Below are positions 34,530 through 43,824 of a stretch of 64,000 bases of DNA, in pieces. Each line of letters opens with the position of its first letter. Position 1 is the stretch's first letter. The translations under genes and the position numbers were made by a program. The DNA lies in the NCBI RefSeq assembly GCF_003986955.1, contig NZ_PIPN01000003.1, positions 310,001 through 374,000 of the forward strand. Reading direction: 5' to 3'. The notes beneath the pieces were generated by a model that did no database searches, was not told the DNA's origin, and worked only from the letters and a program-made list of their open reading frames with translations. The stretch comes from Aliidiomarina sedimenti. Its GTDB lineage: Bacteria > Pseudomonadota > Gammaproteobacteria > Enterobacterales > Alteromonadaceae.

Positions 34530-35936
34530 TTGAAAACAATTACGTATTTTACAAAAGAAAATGATGATTTACTCTTGGAGTTATCAAATGTTGGTTATGA
34601 AATTGTATTCAATTATGGAATCTCAAGTAATTTCGCTAAGCGTAGTATCGAGCAGAGACACATACTGAGTGAGGCTTCTGGAGAGAGTGTTGAGATAGGA
34701 CGCACAGCCGTACAACAAAGAGGAAGCGTTAAGAGTAAAGCTCGTATATTTGAGTTTTTAAAACACTTTAGTCGGCATTCCGAAAGCCATTGGAAAAGAG
34801 AGGGGTACAGCTCTTCGAGGCCAAGAGTTGAGCTATTTGATTGGTACAAGGATACTTACTGGATTTTGTATGACTATTATAGAAGTATAGTTATACGAGA
34901 AAATGTAGAGCGCATTTTCTTCAACCGAGTACCTCATATGGGATTTGATACCGTATTGAATGACGTTGCAGAAGATTTAAGTGTTCCAAAACTTATATTT
35001 CACCAAAGTCTATTCCCAGATAGATTTTTCTATGGACGGACTGTAGAAGAGCTATTTAGTACTGAGAACAAAGCAAGGGTCTCTGATCCAATAGAGATTA
35101 AAGAACTTAACTTGTTTTATATGAAGAAAAGACCGCAGAAAAAGAATTTTGATAAGATAAAAGAGCTAGCTAGCGCTAAAAAAAATCATATTTTTAAAGG
35201 TATAAAACCCCATCGATTAAGTAGTTTCGTTTACGCGTTAGCCTTACCTAAATCGGATTTTATTGGTCAAGCTGTATTTCTTGATTTAAAGAAGTGGAGA
35301 TATGATAAGTTAACTAAAAACGGTATGGCTACCAAGAAGGCGATACCTAAACATTTTGTTTACTTTCCACTTCATCTTGAACCAGAGGCAACTACCTCGG
35401 CTTTGGGCGGTGACTGGGACGACCAAGTGAGTGCGATAGAGTCCTTGTCCCATTCTTTACCGTTGGACGTGTCGATTGTAATTAAGGAAAATCCAAAACA
35501 AACGTGGCTTTATAGGAATGAGAATTTCTATTTGCGACTGAAGCGTTTACCTAACGTGCTATGGAGTGATTCAGCTGCGGACTCTAAGAAACTTATCAGA
35601 GAATCAATTTTTGTCGCAACCATAACAGGTACTGCAGGATATGAAGCTCTATTAGAGAAGAAGCCAGTTTTGTTTTTTGGAAATGCTTGGTACGGTAATA
35701 TTCCTGGCGCTAAAAAATATGAGAGCGGCATTGATTTATTAAAGTATATGGACTTTGAGGTCGATATCGACTTGGTCAAGAAGGAAGTCAATAATATTAT
35801 TAGTCGTTGTGGAACGGGTTTGGTGTATGCTCCTTATAAACCAATTAGCCAGATGAAAAATGAAGAGGCTAACAAAATAACGGCAAAAAGTATTTTAGAG
35901 ATTGATGAATTGATTTTAGGGGGCGAAAATTGTTAA
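34530..35936 (+). CDS. Putative capsule-type glycosyltransferase (KpsC/KpsS-like)
   Basis: The 468-residue product starts at TTG 34530 with GAGG seven bases upstream. The C-terminal half (about residues 270-400) resembles KpsC/KpsS-like capsule enzymes: HFVYFPLHLEPEATTSALGG, SIVIKENPKQTWLYR, LPNVLWSDSAADSKKLI and VATITGTAGYEALLEKKPVLFFG. The N-terminal half is not recognised. Proteins of this type are GT-B-like transferases. Immediately after pseI, it is a candidate for transferring pseudaminic acid or another sugar onto the repeat unit (inference). The gene is A+T-rich. Confidence 0.72.
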   Translation: MKTITYFTKENDDLLLELSNVGYEIVFNYGISSNFAKRSIEQRHILSEASGESVEIGRTAVQQRGSVKSKARIFEFLKHFSRHSESHWKREGYSSSRPRVELFDWYKDTYWILYDYYRSIVIRENVERIFFNRVPHMGFDTVLNDVAEDLSVPKLIFHQSLFPDRFFYGRTVEELFSTENKARVSDPIEIKELNLFYMKKRPQKKNFDKIKELASAKKNHIFKGIKPHRLSSFVYALALPKSDFIGQAVFLDLKKWRYDKLTKNGMATKKAIPKHFVYFPLHLEPEATTSALGGDWDDQVSAIESLSHSLPLDVSIVIKENPKQTWLYRNENFYLRLKRLPNVLWSDSAADSKKLIRESIFVATITGTAGYEALLEKKPVLFFGNAWYGNIPGAKKYESGIDLLKYMDFEVDIDLVKKEVNNIISRCGTGLVYAPYKPISQMKNEEANKITAKSILEIDELILGGENC

Positions 35937-36712
35937 TTGTCGGTATTCTAAGCGCGGGTTTAGGAACAAGGTTAAATCCGTACACGTTGAGCAAACCAAA
36001 ACCACTAGTTTCACTTCCAACTGGAAGTTGTATATTAAGTGAAAATATTAAGTTTTTCTGTGGCGGGTTTCGCGACCCCTTGATTAAAGTGATTTCTGGA
36101 TACAAATCTGAATTATTCTCTTCCAATGAAGAGGTTATTAAGAATGAAAACGTTCAGTTAATATTAAATCCATTTTTCAAAGTTGCAGGTCCGCTCGGTT
36201 CAATATGGTCTTTATTAACCAATATAGACCTATCTAAAAGCAGCGAATTACTAATTTGCAATGGTGATACGATTCTATTTGAATCGATTCGAGAGTATGT
36301 AAAAACAGAAGTTGAATCAACTAAAAGTAAATTTGGATACTATCTTTTCGTTAGCGAAAGCTGTGACGAAGACGATGATGGCATGCGTGTCGCTTTAGTT
36401 GATGGAGAGAGAATTCTCGCGGTCTCCAAAGACCTAGACGACTCAATTACCAATGCATACTCAACTGGCGTCCTTTTAATCAAAGGAAATGCACAAATAA
36501 GAGAGTTCTACGGAAAGTTCAAAGGATTACTTGAAGGCAATCCGAGAGCTATTTCAGATTGGAACTGGCATTCATTAATTAATGTTTTAATATCTGATGG
36601 TATTTTAATTGGAGGTAAAACGGTACCTGATGGATCATGGTTGGAAATCGATTCTCCAAATGAGTATATAAATCTGTACAATAAGATGAAAGATGATAAA
36701 AAAGATCGTTAA
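35930..36712 (+). CDS. Sugar/polyol-phosphate nucleotidyltransferase
   Basis: The 260-residue product has the NTP-transferase signature GILSAGLGTRLNPYTLSKPKPLV at its N-terminus and NGDTI near the metal-binding Asp, with a short RmlA/LicC-like layout. It would couple a phosphorylated sugar, polyol or choline to a nucleotide. The next gene is a CDP-glycerol-type phosphotransferase, so the product may be CDP-linked (inference). TTG 35930 has AGGGGGC upstream and overlaps the previous stop by seven bases; the next gene overlaps this one by 20. Confidence 0.8.
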   Translation: MLIVGILSAGLGTRLNPYTLSKPKPLVSLPTGSCILSENIKFFCGGFRDPLIKVISGYKSELFSSNEEVIKNENVQLILNPFFKVAGPLGSIWSLLTNIDLSKSSELLICNGDTILFESIREYVKTEVESTKSKFGYYLFVSESCDEDDDGMRVALVDGERILAVSKDLDDSITNAYSTGVLLIKGNAQIREFYGKFKGLLEGNPRAISDWNWHSLINVLISDGILIGGKTVPDGSWLEIDSPNEYINLYNKMKDDKKDR

Positions 36713-37820
36713 ATATATATGGCTGGCTTTACTATTCATTGGTTTGACGCCATTTCGTGACAAACAGTCAATTGCCTTGATCCTACATCAGGATGAGAAC
36801 TGGACAGGGAATTTTAAGTCGTTACATGAGGCCCTCAAAAAGTTTGGTTATAGTGTTTACGTTATTGATTTATCTTTGAAAAGTAGTACAAGAGATCACC
36901 TTACTGAGAACCGAGTTGAATTCAAAAGCAGCTTGTTGTGTAGAGAGTATCTTTTATCGGGTTTCGTTTTCACCTCGCACGGTCCAGACCTTCTGTCATT
37001 GTTTTTTTGTAACGCCTTCAAAAAGCTAGGAAATTTAGGCGCTCTTCGCAGATATAGAATTCTTTTATGGCACGGCGTAGGAACAAAAAGACAGGCTAAC
37101 GGATCTTGGCACAAGTTCTCATCCTATCTATTTGAATACGTGCTTGCACACGACGAGTTCGATAAAACTCGCATGGAAGAAATTCTTGGACTTAATTCTG
37201 AACGAATTATAATAACCGGATATCCCAGATACGAGGCTATTCTGTGCCCGGAAAGCGCACTCAGTCGGGAAGAATTACTGCAGAAAAGTAAAGTTGAGGC
37301 GGTTAAAAATGAGAAGGAGCTAATACTATACGCTCCAACATGGGATGTGTTCACCGATGCTCCCAACGTCTTGCTGGAGAAAGTAGAGGCTATAATTAAA
37401 TCTTTAGCTGGAAGCGATAGATGTCAGTTAGGACTGCGGCTACACCCTAAAAGCTATCGCTTATTGGAGTTAACCTCTCTTCCGGATAGTGTGTATATTT
37501 TTAATAATATTGATTTTCCCTCTACCGAGGTTTTGCTGAGGGATGTTGACTATCTAATAACTGACTTCTCTAGTATTTGGTACGATTTCAATGCGTTAAA
37601 TCGGCCTATTGTTCTAGATACTCAATCAATCGATTTTTTTATAGAGAAAGAGCGAGTTCGGAGTGATTTTTATGATTTATTTTGTGTGGTGACAAGGCAA
37701 AAAATAATATCTATTGACTGCATTCAGGAAGTTTTTTCAGATTTGCATAAGAAAAATCGAGGACTTTCTCCAACTACTCCTAATAGCAATATAATTCGAT
37801 TTGTTAACAGTTTATCTTAG
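36693..37820 (+). CDS. CDP-glycerol-type glycerophosphotransferase family protein
   Basis: The 375-residue protein has the TagB/TagF-like landmarks ILLWHGVGTKRQ, LILYAPTWD, LRLHPKSY and DYLITDFSSIWYDF.ALNRPIV. An N-terminal hydrophobic stretch (YIWLALLFIGLTPF) may anchor it to the membrane. In Gram-positives these enzymes build teichoic acid; in Gram-negative capsules they add glycerol-, ribitol- or sugar-phosphate units. Paired with the upstream nucleotidyltransferase it suggests a phosphodiester-linked substituent or backbone. The start overlaps the previous gene by 20 bases. Confidence 0.87.
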   Translation: MIKKIVKYIWLALLFIGLTPFRDKQSIALILHQDENWTGNFKSLHEALKKFGYSVYVIDLSLKSSTRDHLTENRVEFKSSLLCREYLLSGFVFTSHGPDLLSLFFCNAFKKLGNLGALRRYRILLWHGVGTKRQANGSWHKFSSYLFEYVLAHDEFDKTRMEEILGLNSERIIITGYPRYEAILCPESALSREELLQKSKVEAVKNEKELILYAPTWDVFTDAPNVLLEKVEAIIKSLAGSDRCQLGLRLHPKSYRLLELTSLPDSVYIFNNIDFPSTEVLLRDVDYLITDFSSIWYDFNALNRPIVLDTQSIDFFIEKERVRSDFYDLFCVVTRQKIISIDCIQEVFSDLHKKNRGLSPTTPNSNIIRFVNSLS

Positions 37821-38138
37821 CGGTATTTATAACGAGTAACTCTGTAATGGTGTATATTCAATCTTGCATTTAAGGCATTATTGGAGTTTTCATTAACGAT
37901 AAATCATGTAAAAACGAATAAGATAAAAAGCAAGTAAATCTGGCTTTTCTTTTTGCGCTTATTCTTTATTTATTAGTCACTAATGATTTAGAGTTGCTTT
38001 CTCATCTAGGTATAACGTAATTAACTTTATTTGTCAGCTGACAAAGCATGTAAAACTTTAAAGTTAAAATGTGTTGTTACTGATTTTTTATATTTATTAG
38101 TCTGCATTAGATTAGTATGTCTGGCTAACGGGTATTTT
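37821..38138 (+). other. A+T-rich intergenic gap inside the polysaccharide locus
   Basis: This 318-bp stretch separates the phosphotransferase from the GT4 gene. It is strongly A+T-rich and has stops in all frames except a short extension of the downstream frame. It contains a perfect 16-bp palindrome TTTGTCAGCTGACAAA at 38030-38045. I see no convincing terminator. The gap could be the scar of a lost gene or hold an internal promoter; neither is shown. Confidence 0.45.
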
Positions 38139-39212
38139 ATGAAACGAATTCTAGTTCTATCACAAGCTTATCCGTCTAAAGACGCGTTGTATAGTATGGC
38201 TTATGTACATAGTCGGAATATAGAATATGTGCGTAGAGGTATCGGAGTCGATGTCCTATCATTTTCTAATTCACACGATTATGAATTTGAAGGTATCAAT
38301 GTTCTAGGCTCTGGCTCAAAAATAGATTTTAACTTATATGATGCAGTAGTATCTCATGCGCCAAATATTAGAAGCCACTATTTATTCTTTGTACGGAACT
38401 TAAGTAAAATAAAATCATTAACGATATTTTTTCATGGTCACGAAGCTCTCAAAATAAATCAGTACTACCCTAAGCCGTTTAGTTGGAATAACTCTAAGAC
38501 TATTAAAAGTACGGTATTGCAAAAATTTTACGATTCAATGAAACTTAGGTTGCTAAAAGGACTCCTGCGTAAAGCTAACGTAAAAGTCATTTATGTAAGT
38601 GAATGGATGCGTCAAGCTGCATTGAGCTGCATGAACATTCCAAGCTCGTACAAAATTGATCAAGTTGTTATAAATAACGCAATAAATAATAGTTTTTATA
38701 CCTCTGAATATAGACCTACAGATAAACTCGCTGATTTCGTCACTATAAGGCCATTTGATGAGCCTAAATACGCGGTCGACTTAGTTGTAGCTCTTGCTAA
38801 GTTCAATCCCGATTATAGCTTTCACCTCTATGGTTCAGGTAAGCTATTCGAATTCATTGACAAGCCCAATAATCTTGAGGTTTTTAATCATTTTGTTGAA
38901 CAAAAAGATATACCGAGTCTGCTTAATAGATATAGGGCTGCAGTAATGCCGACCCGCTTGGATGCACAAGGTGTAATGATGTGTGAAATGGCTAGCTATG
39001 GAGTTCCTCTGATTATATCAGATTTGCCGGTCTGCAGAGAAATGCTTAGCGAATTTGATAATTGTATATTTGTTAACAACGCAGGGTTTAGCTCACTTAA
39101 TATAAGTAGCCTTAAGTTGACCCCCCTAAAAGACAGAAGTGTTGTGGAGAAATTTTCCCCTTCGACGTTAGCCCAAGAAGAATTAAACTTTATATTGAGT
39201 GATATTGTATGA
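38139..39212 (+). CDS. GT4-family glycosyltransferase
   Basis: From ATG 38139 (MKRILVLSQAYPSKDALY, preceded by GGG) the product is 357 residues; an in-frame start at 38031 adds 36 residues with no family character and lies in the palindrome region. The GT-B features are a C-terminal donor-binding domain with FVTIRPFDEPKYAVDLVVAL, YSFHLYGSGKLFEFI, ALMPTR-like AAVMPTRLDAQGVMMCEMA (the EX7E-like region) and GVPLIISDLPVCREML. It probably adds one sugar to the lipid-linked repeat unit; the sugar is unknown. It overlaps wecB by four bases. Confidence 0.82.
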   Translation: MKRILVLSQAYPSKDALYSMAYVHSRNIEYVRRGIGVDVLSFSNSHDYEFEGINVLGSGSKIDFNLYDAVVSHAPNIRSHYLFFVRNLSKIKSLTIFFHGHEALKINQYYPKPFSWNNSKTIKSTVLQKFYDSMKLRLLKGLLRKANVKVIYVSEWMRQAALSCMNIPSSYKIDQVVINNAINNSFYTSEYRPTDKLADFVTIRPFDEPKYAVDLVVALAKFNPDYSFHLYGSGKLFEFIDKPNNLEVFNHFVEQKDIPSLLNRYRAAVMPTRLDAQGVMMCEMASYGVPLIISDLPVCREMLSEFDNCIFVNNAGFSSLNISSLKLTPLKDRSVVEKFSPSTLAQEELNFILSDIV

Positions 39213-40354
39213 AGATGATACTTATTATATTCGGGACACGTCCTGAAGCAATCAAAATGGCTCCGGTGGTTCACGCGTTGGCTGAATGCAATGAGTTTGA
39301 AGTAAAGGTAGCAGTAACGGGCCAACATAGAGAAATGCTCGATCAGGTATTACAACTTTTTGAGGTTACTCCTGACTATGATTTAGATATAATGAAGCGA
39401 GGTCAGGATTTAAGCGATATTACTAGTCGTATTTTGCTGGGATTGAAACCTGTTCTCCAGGAGCTGACGCCTGATCTCGTTCTAGTTCACGGTGATACTG
39501 CAACCTGTTTCGCATCTTCGCTAGCAGCTTTTTATCACAAAATTCCAATCGGGCATATCGAAGCAGGGCTGCGAACTGGAGATATATATTCTCCTTGGCC
39601 TGAAGAAGCTAATCGTTGTTTGACAGCTCGTTTGAGCACTTTGCATTTTTCGCCGACAGTTAAGAATGCGGATAGCTTGCGTCATGAAGGTATATCTAAT
39701 GAAAATATTTTCGTTACAGGTAATACTGTTATTGATGCTCTTCACATTATCACTGAAAAAATTCAGTCTTCGGTACAGCTGAAGAATGAAATCAAGTCAA
39801 ACCTTCTAGGTTCCGGGTTATCTTTAGACGTTGACAGTAACCAATATGTCCTGATTACAGGACATCGCAGAGAGAACTTCGGTCTCGGATTTGAGAATAT
39901 CTGCAACGCTATTAGCCAATTAGCTCATAAGAATCCACACATTCACTTTATCTATCCCGTTCATTTAAATCCCAATGTCTTGGAGCCTGCCCGCAGGTTA
40001 TTGGGAAATATCGCCAACGTACATTTGATCGACCCGTTAAATTACGAAAGCTTTGTTTATTTAATGAAAGCCAGCTATTTAGTACTAACAGATAGCGGCG
40101 GAGTTCAGGAGGAAGCTCCGGGGATGGGCAAGCCAGTTTTGGTGATGAGAGAAACAACAGAACGACCAGAGGCCGTGGAAGCCGGAACGGTAAAACTTGT
40201 GGGCACGAATGTCGTTGATATAGTTTTAAATGTTCAAAATTTACTAGATGATCAAGCCCTCTACAGCTCGATGAGTCAAGCATCGAATCCCTACGGTGAT
40301 GGTAAAGCTAGCCAAAGAATTACCGATACCATTCGCCAGTTTTTTGATAATTAG
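39209..40354 (+). CDS. wecB: UDP-N-acetylglucosamine 2-epimerase (non-hydrolysing)
   Basis: The 381-residue protein shows the WecB/MnaA pattern: FGTRPEAIKMAPVVHAL, VTGQHREMLDQVL, LVHGDTATCFASSLAAFY, GHIEAGLRTGDIYSPWPEE, ITGHRRENFG and LTDSGGVQEEAPGMGKPVL. It interconverts UDP-GlcNAc and UDP-ManNAc. No UDP-ManNAc dehydrogenase accompanies it, so ManNAc itself may enter the repeat unit (inference). ATGA overlap with the upstream transferase. Confidence 0.95.
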   Translation: MKMILIIFGTRPEAIKMAPVVHALAECNEFEVKVAVTGQHREMLDQVLQLFEVTPDYDLDIMKRGQDLSDITSRILLGLKPVLQELTPDLVLVHGDTATCFASSLAAFYHKIPIGHIEAGLRTGDIYSPWPEEANRCLTARLSTLHFSPTVKNADSLRHEGISNENIFVTGNTVIDALHIITEKIQSSVQLKNEIKSNLLGSGLSLDVDSNQYVLITGHRRENFGLGFENICNAISQLAHKNPHIHFIYPVHLNPNVLEPARRLLGNIANVHLIDPLNYESFVYLMKASYLVLTDSGGVQEEAPGMGKPVLVMRETTERPEAVEAGTVKLVGTNVVDIVLNVQNLLDDQALYSSMSQASNPYGDGKASQRITDTIRQFFDN

Positions 40355-40412
40355 CCCATGTGCAGGAACGGTTTAAGCTACAAAAACGGGGTTGTAAACG
40401 GATTATTTAACT

Positions 40413-41405
40413 GTGTTTGAATACGCCGAGCTTATTATATATTTGCTTATTGTACTAATCGCTTTTTGGTTTGCCATTGCACCGCATCCAAGTATGTCGA
40501 ATGGTGTTAAGTTTCTACTGTATGTATTTGTTTCGTCTTGTCTATCCATCGTTGTTCGCTTATCGGGCTTTGATATCGACATAGCTACTTATGCAGACTC
40601 TATGCGATTCGAATCGATTTCGTTTTATTACTTGAGGGAACCTGTAGTTTGGTTTGGTCAGCGATATTTGTACTCGGTTTTGCAATCGGACGTTCTGGTA
40701 TTTATTTTATTTGATGTGTTTTTATTAATTTGCGTTTATGCTTCATTTACAAAATACCGTCTTCCATACTATGCCTTCTATGCTTTTCTAGTTTTTTTCC
40801 CATTTATTATGGGGATGCAGAACGTCTATCGACAATGGGTGTCAGCCATTTTCTGTTTACTCGCTTTTTCATATGTATTCAGTAATGGGTCATTCACGAA
40901 ACGCTATGGCCTTTATACGTTAGCTGGACTATCTCATAATGTAGCAGGGCTTTTTCTAGCTCCCTTGTTTTTAATGTCCAAATCGTTTTTAGAGCGTGCC
41001 GCAGGATTTGTTGTTCTAGCTCTTACTCCGCTCTTAATATTATTTGCAGCCGGGAGTAAGTCTGCTGCTTCTACAGGAGAAAATCTAGTTGTCGCCTATA
41101 TAGCATTGCTCGTTGTTATGGTCATTTTTATGATCCTGTCTACTCGATTAAGAGTCAATCGACATAATAGAAAGTCCTTGGGTATAGCTATCTTTAGCAT
41201 TTATTTAGTATTTATTTCTTCCGTGATACTGACCTCAACTGGGGCGGAAAGAGTCGGGCTTTTTTCTTTGGTTTTAATCTACCCTCATCTTGTTTTATTT
41301 ATCGAGCGATATTATCGGCAAGCTTTCTTATTAAGAGCTTGTCTAGTTGTATTTGGGTTTGCTCCTATTTTAATATTTGGTGTGAGGCAATTTATCGTTC
41401 CTTAG
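40413..41405 (+). CDS. wzy: Wzy-type polymerase (EpsG-like membrane protein)
   Basis: The 330-residue product has about nine to ten membrane helices and the IDIATYADSMRF and MGMQNVYRQWVSAIFCLLAF segments characteristic of EpsG-family proteins, in which an R-Q pair follows the NxxR element. EpsG-like proteins act as O-antigen or exopolysaccharide polymerases. It is the only Wzy candidate in the locus. GTG 40413 is the apparent start; the ribosome site is weak. Assignment rests on topology, a short motif and context. Confidence 0.75.
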   Translation: MFEYAELIIYLLIVLIAFWFAIAPHPSMSNGVKFLLYVFVSSCLSIVVRLSGFDIDIATYADSMRFESISFYYLREPVVWFGQRYLYSVLQSDVLVFILFDVFLLICVYASFTKYRLPYYAFYAFLVFFPFIMGMQNVYRQWVSAIFCLLAFSYVFSNGSFTKRYGLYTLAGLSHNVAGLFLAPLFLMSKSFLERAAGFVVLALTPLLILFAAGSKSAASTGENLVVAYIALLVVMVIFMILSTRLRVNRHNRKSLGIAIFSIYLVFISSVILTSTGAERVGLFSLVLIYPHLVLFIERYYRQAFLLRACLVVFGFAPILIFGVRQFIVP

Positions 41406-41533
41406 GGTGATAATCCCTTGGGTGTAATTTTATAATTAGTTGCAGTTATTAGTTTATACAATATGAGATTCTTTACATCAACGTCCTATGCCAATTAATC
41501 CAGAATTTCATCATCTAGGTTGAATATCAAGTT

Positions 41534-42274
41534 ATGAAAGTATCGATAGTAACTCCGGTTTATAACGCCTCTGCGACAATAGAGCGGTGCGTTAAATCAG
41601 TCACGGTTTCTGAGGAATTTGAGATTGAACATATCGTCGTGGATGACGGTTCTACTGATGATACCTACGATGCATTAATCAGGCTGGCTTCCGCTATACC
41701 TCATCTCCGAATTATACGCCAGAATAATGCTGGAGCCGGTGCTGCACGTAATTTAGCCATTGAGAAGGCTACCGGTAAGTATATTATGTTTCTTGATGCT
41801 GATGATTATTGGTTAGAGAATAAGTTGAGTTCCCAAATTCGATTTATGGAAGAGCATAGCGTGGAACTTTCTTACGGCGATTACTGGATCGAATTTGAAA
41901 CAGGTAAGCGCACCCTTTTTTCCGCTCCAGAAAGTCTCAAATATAAAGATATCCTTACGTCATGTCCTATAGGTTGTTTAACGGTCTGCTATAATCGTGA
42001 GTCATTAGGGCGAGTATACATGCCGAATTTAAGGCAAGGTCAGGATTGGGCTACTTGGCTGCTTATACTTAGAAAAGGAGTGGTTGCCACTAAGTACCCG
42101 GGTATTCTCGCTGTTTATACGGTGAATAGTAATTCGTTGTCCAGCAATAAATTTAAGAAAGCACTTAATATTTTTAACATCTATAGAGATGTAATTGGCG
42201 AAGGTGTTTTAAAAAGCTTTTTATACACCTTGATTCATAGCGTCAAGGTTTTACGTGCTCGTAAGAGGGGCTAG
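41534..42274 (+). CDS. GT2-family glycosyltransferase
   Basis: The 246-residue protein opens with VSIVTPVYNASATIERCVKSV and continues with IVVDDGSTDDTYDAL, NNAGAGAARNLAIEKATGKYIMFLDADDYW. These are the GT-A nucleotide-binding and DxD-like (DADD) motifs. It lacks membrane segments, so it acts at the cytoplasmic face, extending the lipid-linked unit. Donor and acceptor are unknown. A 128-bp A+T-rich gap precedes it. Confidence 0.9.
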   Translation: MKVSIVTPVYNASATIERCVKSVTVSEEFEIEHIVVDDGSTDDTYDALIRLASAIPHLRIIRQNNAGAGAARNLAIEKATGKYIMFLDADDYWLENKLSSQIRFMEEHSVELSYGDYWIEFETGKRTLFSAPESLKYKDILTSCPIGCLTVCYNRESLGRVYMPNLRQGQDWATWLLILRKGVVATKYPGILAVYTVNSNSLSSNKFKKALNIFNIYRDVIGEGVLKSFLYTLIHSVKVLRARKRG

Positions 42275-42277
42275 TTG

Positions 42278-43234
42278 GTGAATGTACTAATAACAGGAGC
42301 TACGGGGTTTATAGGGTCTGCTTTGAAAAGAGAGCTCGAAAGTCACAAAGGAATCTATGTGATTGGAACCTCACAATCTAAAGCTAATGATTCTATAGTT
42401 AAGATTGGGTTAGAGGATAAGAACTGGAATAGTGTATTACAAAACGTAGATGTAGTAATTCACTGTGCTGCGTTGGCTCACGTTCCCTTAGAGAACGATA
42501 TTTATTTTCGAGAAAAAGTTAAGTCAATTAACGTTTTAGCTCCTTGTGATATTGCCAATCAGGCCAAAAAAAATGGAGTTAAAAGGTTTATTTTTCTGAG
42601 TTCTGTTAAAGCTCTTGCAGACTCCACGACGAATAACTTTAAACTTTCCGTTGCTAGCGAATACCATCCCGAAGATTTGTATGGTGAATCGAAACGGGAT
42701 GCGGAAATTGCTTTGAAGAATGAATTATCTAATTCTGACATGGATTTAGTCATTGTTCGCCCGCCGCTTGTTTATGGTCGGGGTGTTAAAGGGAATTTTA
42801 GATCTTTAATGAAGTTGGCTGATCGTAATATACCTTTACCATTTAAATCTGTTTCAAATAGACGTAGTTTAGTTTCAGTAGATAACTTAGTTGATTTGAT
42901 TGTTACATGTGTTAAGTATCCTTCGTCTTTAAATGAAACCTTCTTAGTGAGCGATGATCACGATGTTTCTACGAAAGAACTACTAGAAACTTTAACCCAG
43001 GCTTACGGTAAAAAGCCAAGGTTGTTACCGTTTCCAGTGTCAGTAATGCGCGTTATTGCGGGTCTGTTAGGTAAGAAGCCAGTAGCTGACAGGTTGTTCG
43101 GAAACTTACAACTGGACATTAGTTATACCAAGCAAACTCTTAACTGGCAGCCACCAGTACCCTTTGAGCAAGCGATACGGGATTGTGTTAAAACTGATCC
43201 GGACACGCTAAATCAAAACAATGTCACCAGCTAG
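42278..43234 (+). CDS. NAD-dependent epimerase/4-ketoreductase (WbpV/WbpK-like)
   Basis: About 318 residues from GTG 42278, which has AGAGGGG seven bases upstream (TTG 42275 is the alternative). ITGATGFIGSAL is the NAD-binding motif; HCAALAH, FLSSVKAL and LYGESKRDAE give the Ser and YxxxK catalytic set; RPPLVYGRGVKGNF follows. This pattern is common in enzymes that reduce UDP-4-keto-6-deoxy-GlcNAc to QuiNAc or FucNAc. Its position just before a phosphoglycosyl transferase and a WbpM-type dehydratase supports that role for the first sugar of the repeat unit. Confidence 0.85.
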   Translation: MNVLITGATGFIGSALKRELESHKGIYVIGTSQSKANDSIVKIGLEDKNWNSVLQNVDVVIHCAALAHVPLENDIYFREKVKSINVLAPCDIANQAKKNGVKRFIFLSSVKALADSTTNNFKLSVASEYHPEDLYGESKRDAEIALKNELSNSDMDLVIVRPPLVYGRGVKGNFRSLMKLADRNIPLPFKSVSNRRSLVSVDNLVDLIVTCVKYPSSLNETFLVSDDHDVSTKELLETLTQAYGKKPRLLPFPVSVMRVIAGLLGKKPVADRLFGNLQLDISYTKQTLNWQPPVPFEQAIRDCVKTDPDTLNQNNVTS

Positions 43235-43259
43235 TTAAGCTATAGGATAGTCTTTCACA

Positions 43260-43811
43260 ATGATAAGATTACTTGATTTCATTTTTTCGCTGTTGGGGCT
43301 TTTAGTCGGGTTCCCTGTTTTACTTGTTCTGTTTGTAATCGGCCTGTTCGATACTGGCTCTCCGGTTTTTCGACAGGAGCGGGTAGGGCGGAATAAGCGC
43401 GCTTTTACGTTGGTTAAGTTCCGCACCATGAGTAAAGACACAGTCAGCGTTGCGAGTCATTTGGCCAGTACTGCGTCTATTACCAGGTTCGGTCACTTTT
43501 TACGCCGCACAAAGCTGGATGAACTTCCTCAACTTTGGAACGTCTTAAAAGGCGAAATGAGCCTGGTCGGTCCCCGGCCTGGGCTATTTAATCAGGAAGA
43601 GCTGACGCAAGCCCGTGAACAGCATGGTGTCTTCAAGGTGCGGCCTGGTATTACCGGGTTGGCGCAAGTTAACGAAATTGATATGTCGACACCGGAAAAG
43701 CTGGCGCAAGTTGACGCAGAAATGATAAGAACAATGAACCTGAAGAATTATTTCAAATACATCCTGATGACGGTTTCCGGCAAGGGTTCCGGGGATCGGG
43801 TACGTAAGTGA
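43260..43811 (+). CDS. Initiating phosphoglycosyl transferase (monotopic)
   Basis: The 183-residue protein is a minimal PF02397-type sugar transferase. A single N-terminal hydrophobic hairpin (RLLDFIFSLLGLLVGFPVL) is followed by GSPVFRQERVGRNKRAFTLVKFRTM, FLRRTKLDELPQLWNVLKGEMSLVGPRP and RPGITGLAQVNE. These contain the catalytic Asp-Glu pair (DELPQ) and the SLVGPRP loop. It transfers sugar-1-phosphate to undecaprenyl phosphate, starting repeat-unit synthesis. It belongs to the small PglC/WecA-unrelated class rather than the long WbaP class. The neighbouring WbpM and reductase suggest a QuiNAc/FucNAc-type first sugar. Confidence 0.92.
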   Translation: MIRLLDFIFSLLGLLVGFPVLLVLFVIGLFDTGSPVFRQERVGRNKRAFTLVKFRTMSKDTVSVASHLASTASITRFGHFLRRTKLDELPQLWNVLKGEMSLVGPRPGLFNQEELTQAREQHGVFKVRPGITGLAQVNEIDMSTPEKLAQVDAEMIRTMNLKNYFKYILMTVSGKGSGDRVRK

Positions 43812-43824
43812 TAAGAAGAACAAC

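Noticed and set aside
38031-38138. Extended N-terminus of the GT4 enzyme
   Set aside because: The added residues show no glycosyltransferase character and the region holds a palindrome; ATG 38139 begins with the expected first strand.
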